Source of the DNA: Glandiceps talaboti
Taxonomy: Eukaryota; Hemichordata; Enteropneusta; Spengelidae
Direction: 5' to 3'
DNA: 64,000 bases
Assembly (NCBI RefSeq): GCF_964340395.1
Contig: NC_135549.1
Coordinates: 28,977,595-29,041,594 of the forward strand
In this document: piece by piece, positions 58,623-64,000 of the stretch
Numbering within the stretch: position 1 is the stretch's first letter
Layout: each line of letters starts with the position of its first letter
Made by a program: the position numbers and the translations under genes
Notes under the pieces: generated by a model
What the model saw: the letters and a program-made list of their open reading frames with translations, nothing else
Databases searched by the model: none
Told to the model about the DNA's origin: nothing

Positions 58623-58911
58623 GACAGTTTCCTACAAACTGCACTGAAAGTAGCATAAGATGACAAGGAAAACAAGATATGGGGGACACTTTTTGTTCCG
58701 CTTACCATGACCCGGAGATGGCTACCTTTGTTATGTTAATTTATATGTGTTCAGCTTTCACTTACAAGGAAAAAGGAGACTGCAGCATATATAGGTGTGT
58801 TTGTTGTGTGACCTCAGCTTTGGGGTCATAACGCTTCTTCTCCACCGAGTGAAAGGATAGGTGTGCAAAACTAACGGTTTTGCCGCGGGTTTAAGGCATC
58901 GCATTTCCATC

Positions 58912-62483
<3,572 letters not shown>

Positions 62484-64000
62484 GTAAGTGATTTCTTACT
62501 AGCTTTGACTTAAGATCTAGGCCAGCCTACTAGTAGCAATCTGACTCAAATCTGATGTTGTGAACTTGGGGTGATTTCTTTATTTACCTCTCTTTCCTAC
62601 ATTCATTGTCATTAAAAATGTTCTCTTTTGTTCTGTGAGTGAGGACCTTGCATGTTCCTACATCTGACACAATACCGTATGAGTTCATATTCAAATCCTT
62701 GGGGGCGGTACCAGTGGCCAGCTCTGATAGGGGTGTGTGGCCAGTGATGGAAACCCCAGGCCCCATTTTAGACCCACTTTGACCAAAAATCAATACCCCA
62801 TTTTAAACCATTACAGGTTTTTAAAAGATGAAAGTTTAGACCTAAATACATTTTTCTTACGAGGCAACATTTTTTTAGTAATTAATGGCACTTATGATTT
62901 GGTAAAGGACAATGGACCACATTTTTAGACCGAGTAAAATCGAAAATAATGCAAAACCGGGGACCCAATTTTAAACTCTTCAGCTCAAAAAAAACCAGAC
63001 CCCATTTTAGACAGGGCTATATACATATACTCAAATAAGGGGAGTAGCCCCCCCCCCCCCCCCCAACCCTGGGTTCAAAGCCTGCACACATGAGTGTATA
63101 GCCAATTAGAATCCATCTTACAATACAAATGACAATAAAACGTAGGAAACAAGAAATCGTACCAATTAGTTCACTACATCAGATTTTTTAATCAGATTGG
63201 TCCTATAGTTGAATTGACAGGTCTCTAGGGAATTCCCACCTAGACTTAGGAATTCAATGCTTGCAAATTCTTACTGAGTTTAAATCTACCCTCTGTGTCA
63301 CATGACATCATTAGCATGACCACATGATTAGAATCAATGAGGAGAATGGAGATGTGTGACGTATAAACATCATTAGCATATTAATTGGTATAATCACTAC
63401 TTCAATCATGAAGGGACAGATTTCATGATAGATTTATAAACATATTGTATTGTTGTATTGCTTCCTCTGTTACATGAAATAAAAACTTTGAAATGTAATT
63501 TGCATAACATCAAATGATCAGTACTTGAGTTATGACAAATGTGAAAATGTGAAACTCTTTTTTTTTTTATGGAAATGACTTGAAATTAAAGTGGCCATAA
63601 ACATGAGGATTTGGTAATTATTTTGGATTTTTAATTTACAAAACAAATTTATAACTGCTTCTTACTTAAAAAATCAATGTGAAACAACACATGCCAAGTC
63701 TTTGGCTGGAACTCAATACATTGCAAACTGCTAAAACAAATGTGTACAAAGTTTGTTATTTTATACGTGCCATAACAAACATTTTACACATTTATCAATC
63801 TTTTGCAATTTATTGAGTGACAAACAAGGACTTGGCATATGTTTTAACACATTGATTTTTCAAGTAGGAAGTCATGACAAAATTGTTTTATAAATAATCA
63901 AAAATACAAAATAAATACCCCCCAATCTTCACCCATGGTCACTTTAAGTGTTGATTGATTGTGTATACATAAAGCTATTTAATCTTATTGTTTTTTTTTT
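62484..64000 (+). other. Partial intron 4 of the M1 gene, with a repeat block
   Basis: No exon carrying the expected continuation (QWFGN and the third zinc ligand) is visible up to the edge. The 62755-63020 segment repeats CCCCATTTTAGACC-like words. A C-run lies at 63049-63064. Confidence 0.5.

Larger units (their letters stand above)
55332..58911. other. Intergenic region between divergent genes
   Basis: About 3.6 kb holding the promoters of both flanking genes. No exon is recognised. The stretch from about 55930 to 57000 is unusually rich in G- and C-runs (55936, 55983, 56021, 56059, 56105, 56943, 56986). An inverted-repeat element lies at 56769-56863 and a compound trinucleotide array at 58511-58622. 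Confidence 0.55.

Noticed and set aside
58437-58708. Polyproline/polyglutamine frame and its antisense
   Set aside because: Runs through the CCG/CCA/CAA array with only a few ordinary codons at each end.

Overview
This is a window of an AT-rich, repeat-rich animal genome. The genes have many introns with canonical GT-AG ends, and their orthologues are known from humans. Between them lie many microsatellites, homopolymer C/G tracts and short inverted-repeat elements. There is no prokaryotic or plastid signature. I read it as a marine invertebrate, either a non-vertebrate deuterostome or a lophotrochozoan. I cannot name the species.

Layout, left to right. (1) 717-1173, minus: the first coding exon of an SLC6 Na+/Cl--dependent transporter; the rest lies off the left edge. 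(2) About 8 kb without genes, holding a 42-bp minisatellite, a 30-bp repeat array and MITE-like elements. (3) 9223-15924, minus: a complete nine-exon ALG12 (N-glycan alpha-1,6-mannosyltransferase). It sits head-to-head with (4) 17307-18683, plus: two-exon CCDC51/MITOK, a mitochondrial inner-membrane channel protein. (5) About 8 kb without genes. (6) 26846-40139, minus: a complete eleven-coding-exon 5-aminolevulinate synthase (ALAS) with four N-terminal Cys-Pro heme motifs. Its apparent noncoding first exon near 45021-45115 holds two hairpins matching the iron-responsive-element consensus. (7) 46131-50992, minus: a complete five-exon microsomal epoxide hydrolase (EPHX1 type), with a heme-oxygenase-like relic in its first intron. 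(8) 52851-55331, minus: a seven-exon gene for a basic 238-residue protein that I do not recognise. (9) 58912 to beyond the window, plus: the first four coding exons of a membrane M1-family aminopeptidase homologue whose GAMEN and HExxH motifs are both altered.

For every complete multi-exon gene I joined the exons by eye at GT-AG sites. The joined lengths are divisible by three and give proteins close to the human lengths for ALG12 (482 aa), ALAS (634 aa) and EPHX1 (458 aa); CCDC51 (361 aa) is about 50 residues shorter than human. The most interesting points are the tandem IRE-like hairpins upstream of ALAS and the apparently non-catalytic M1 peptidase. The genes do not form one pathway. The only shared theme is heme and iron: ALAS, its candidate IREs and heme motifs, and the heme-oxygenase-like fragment.
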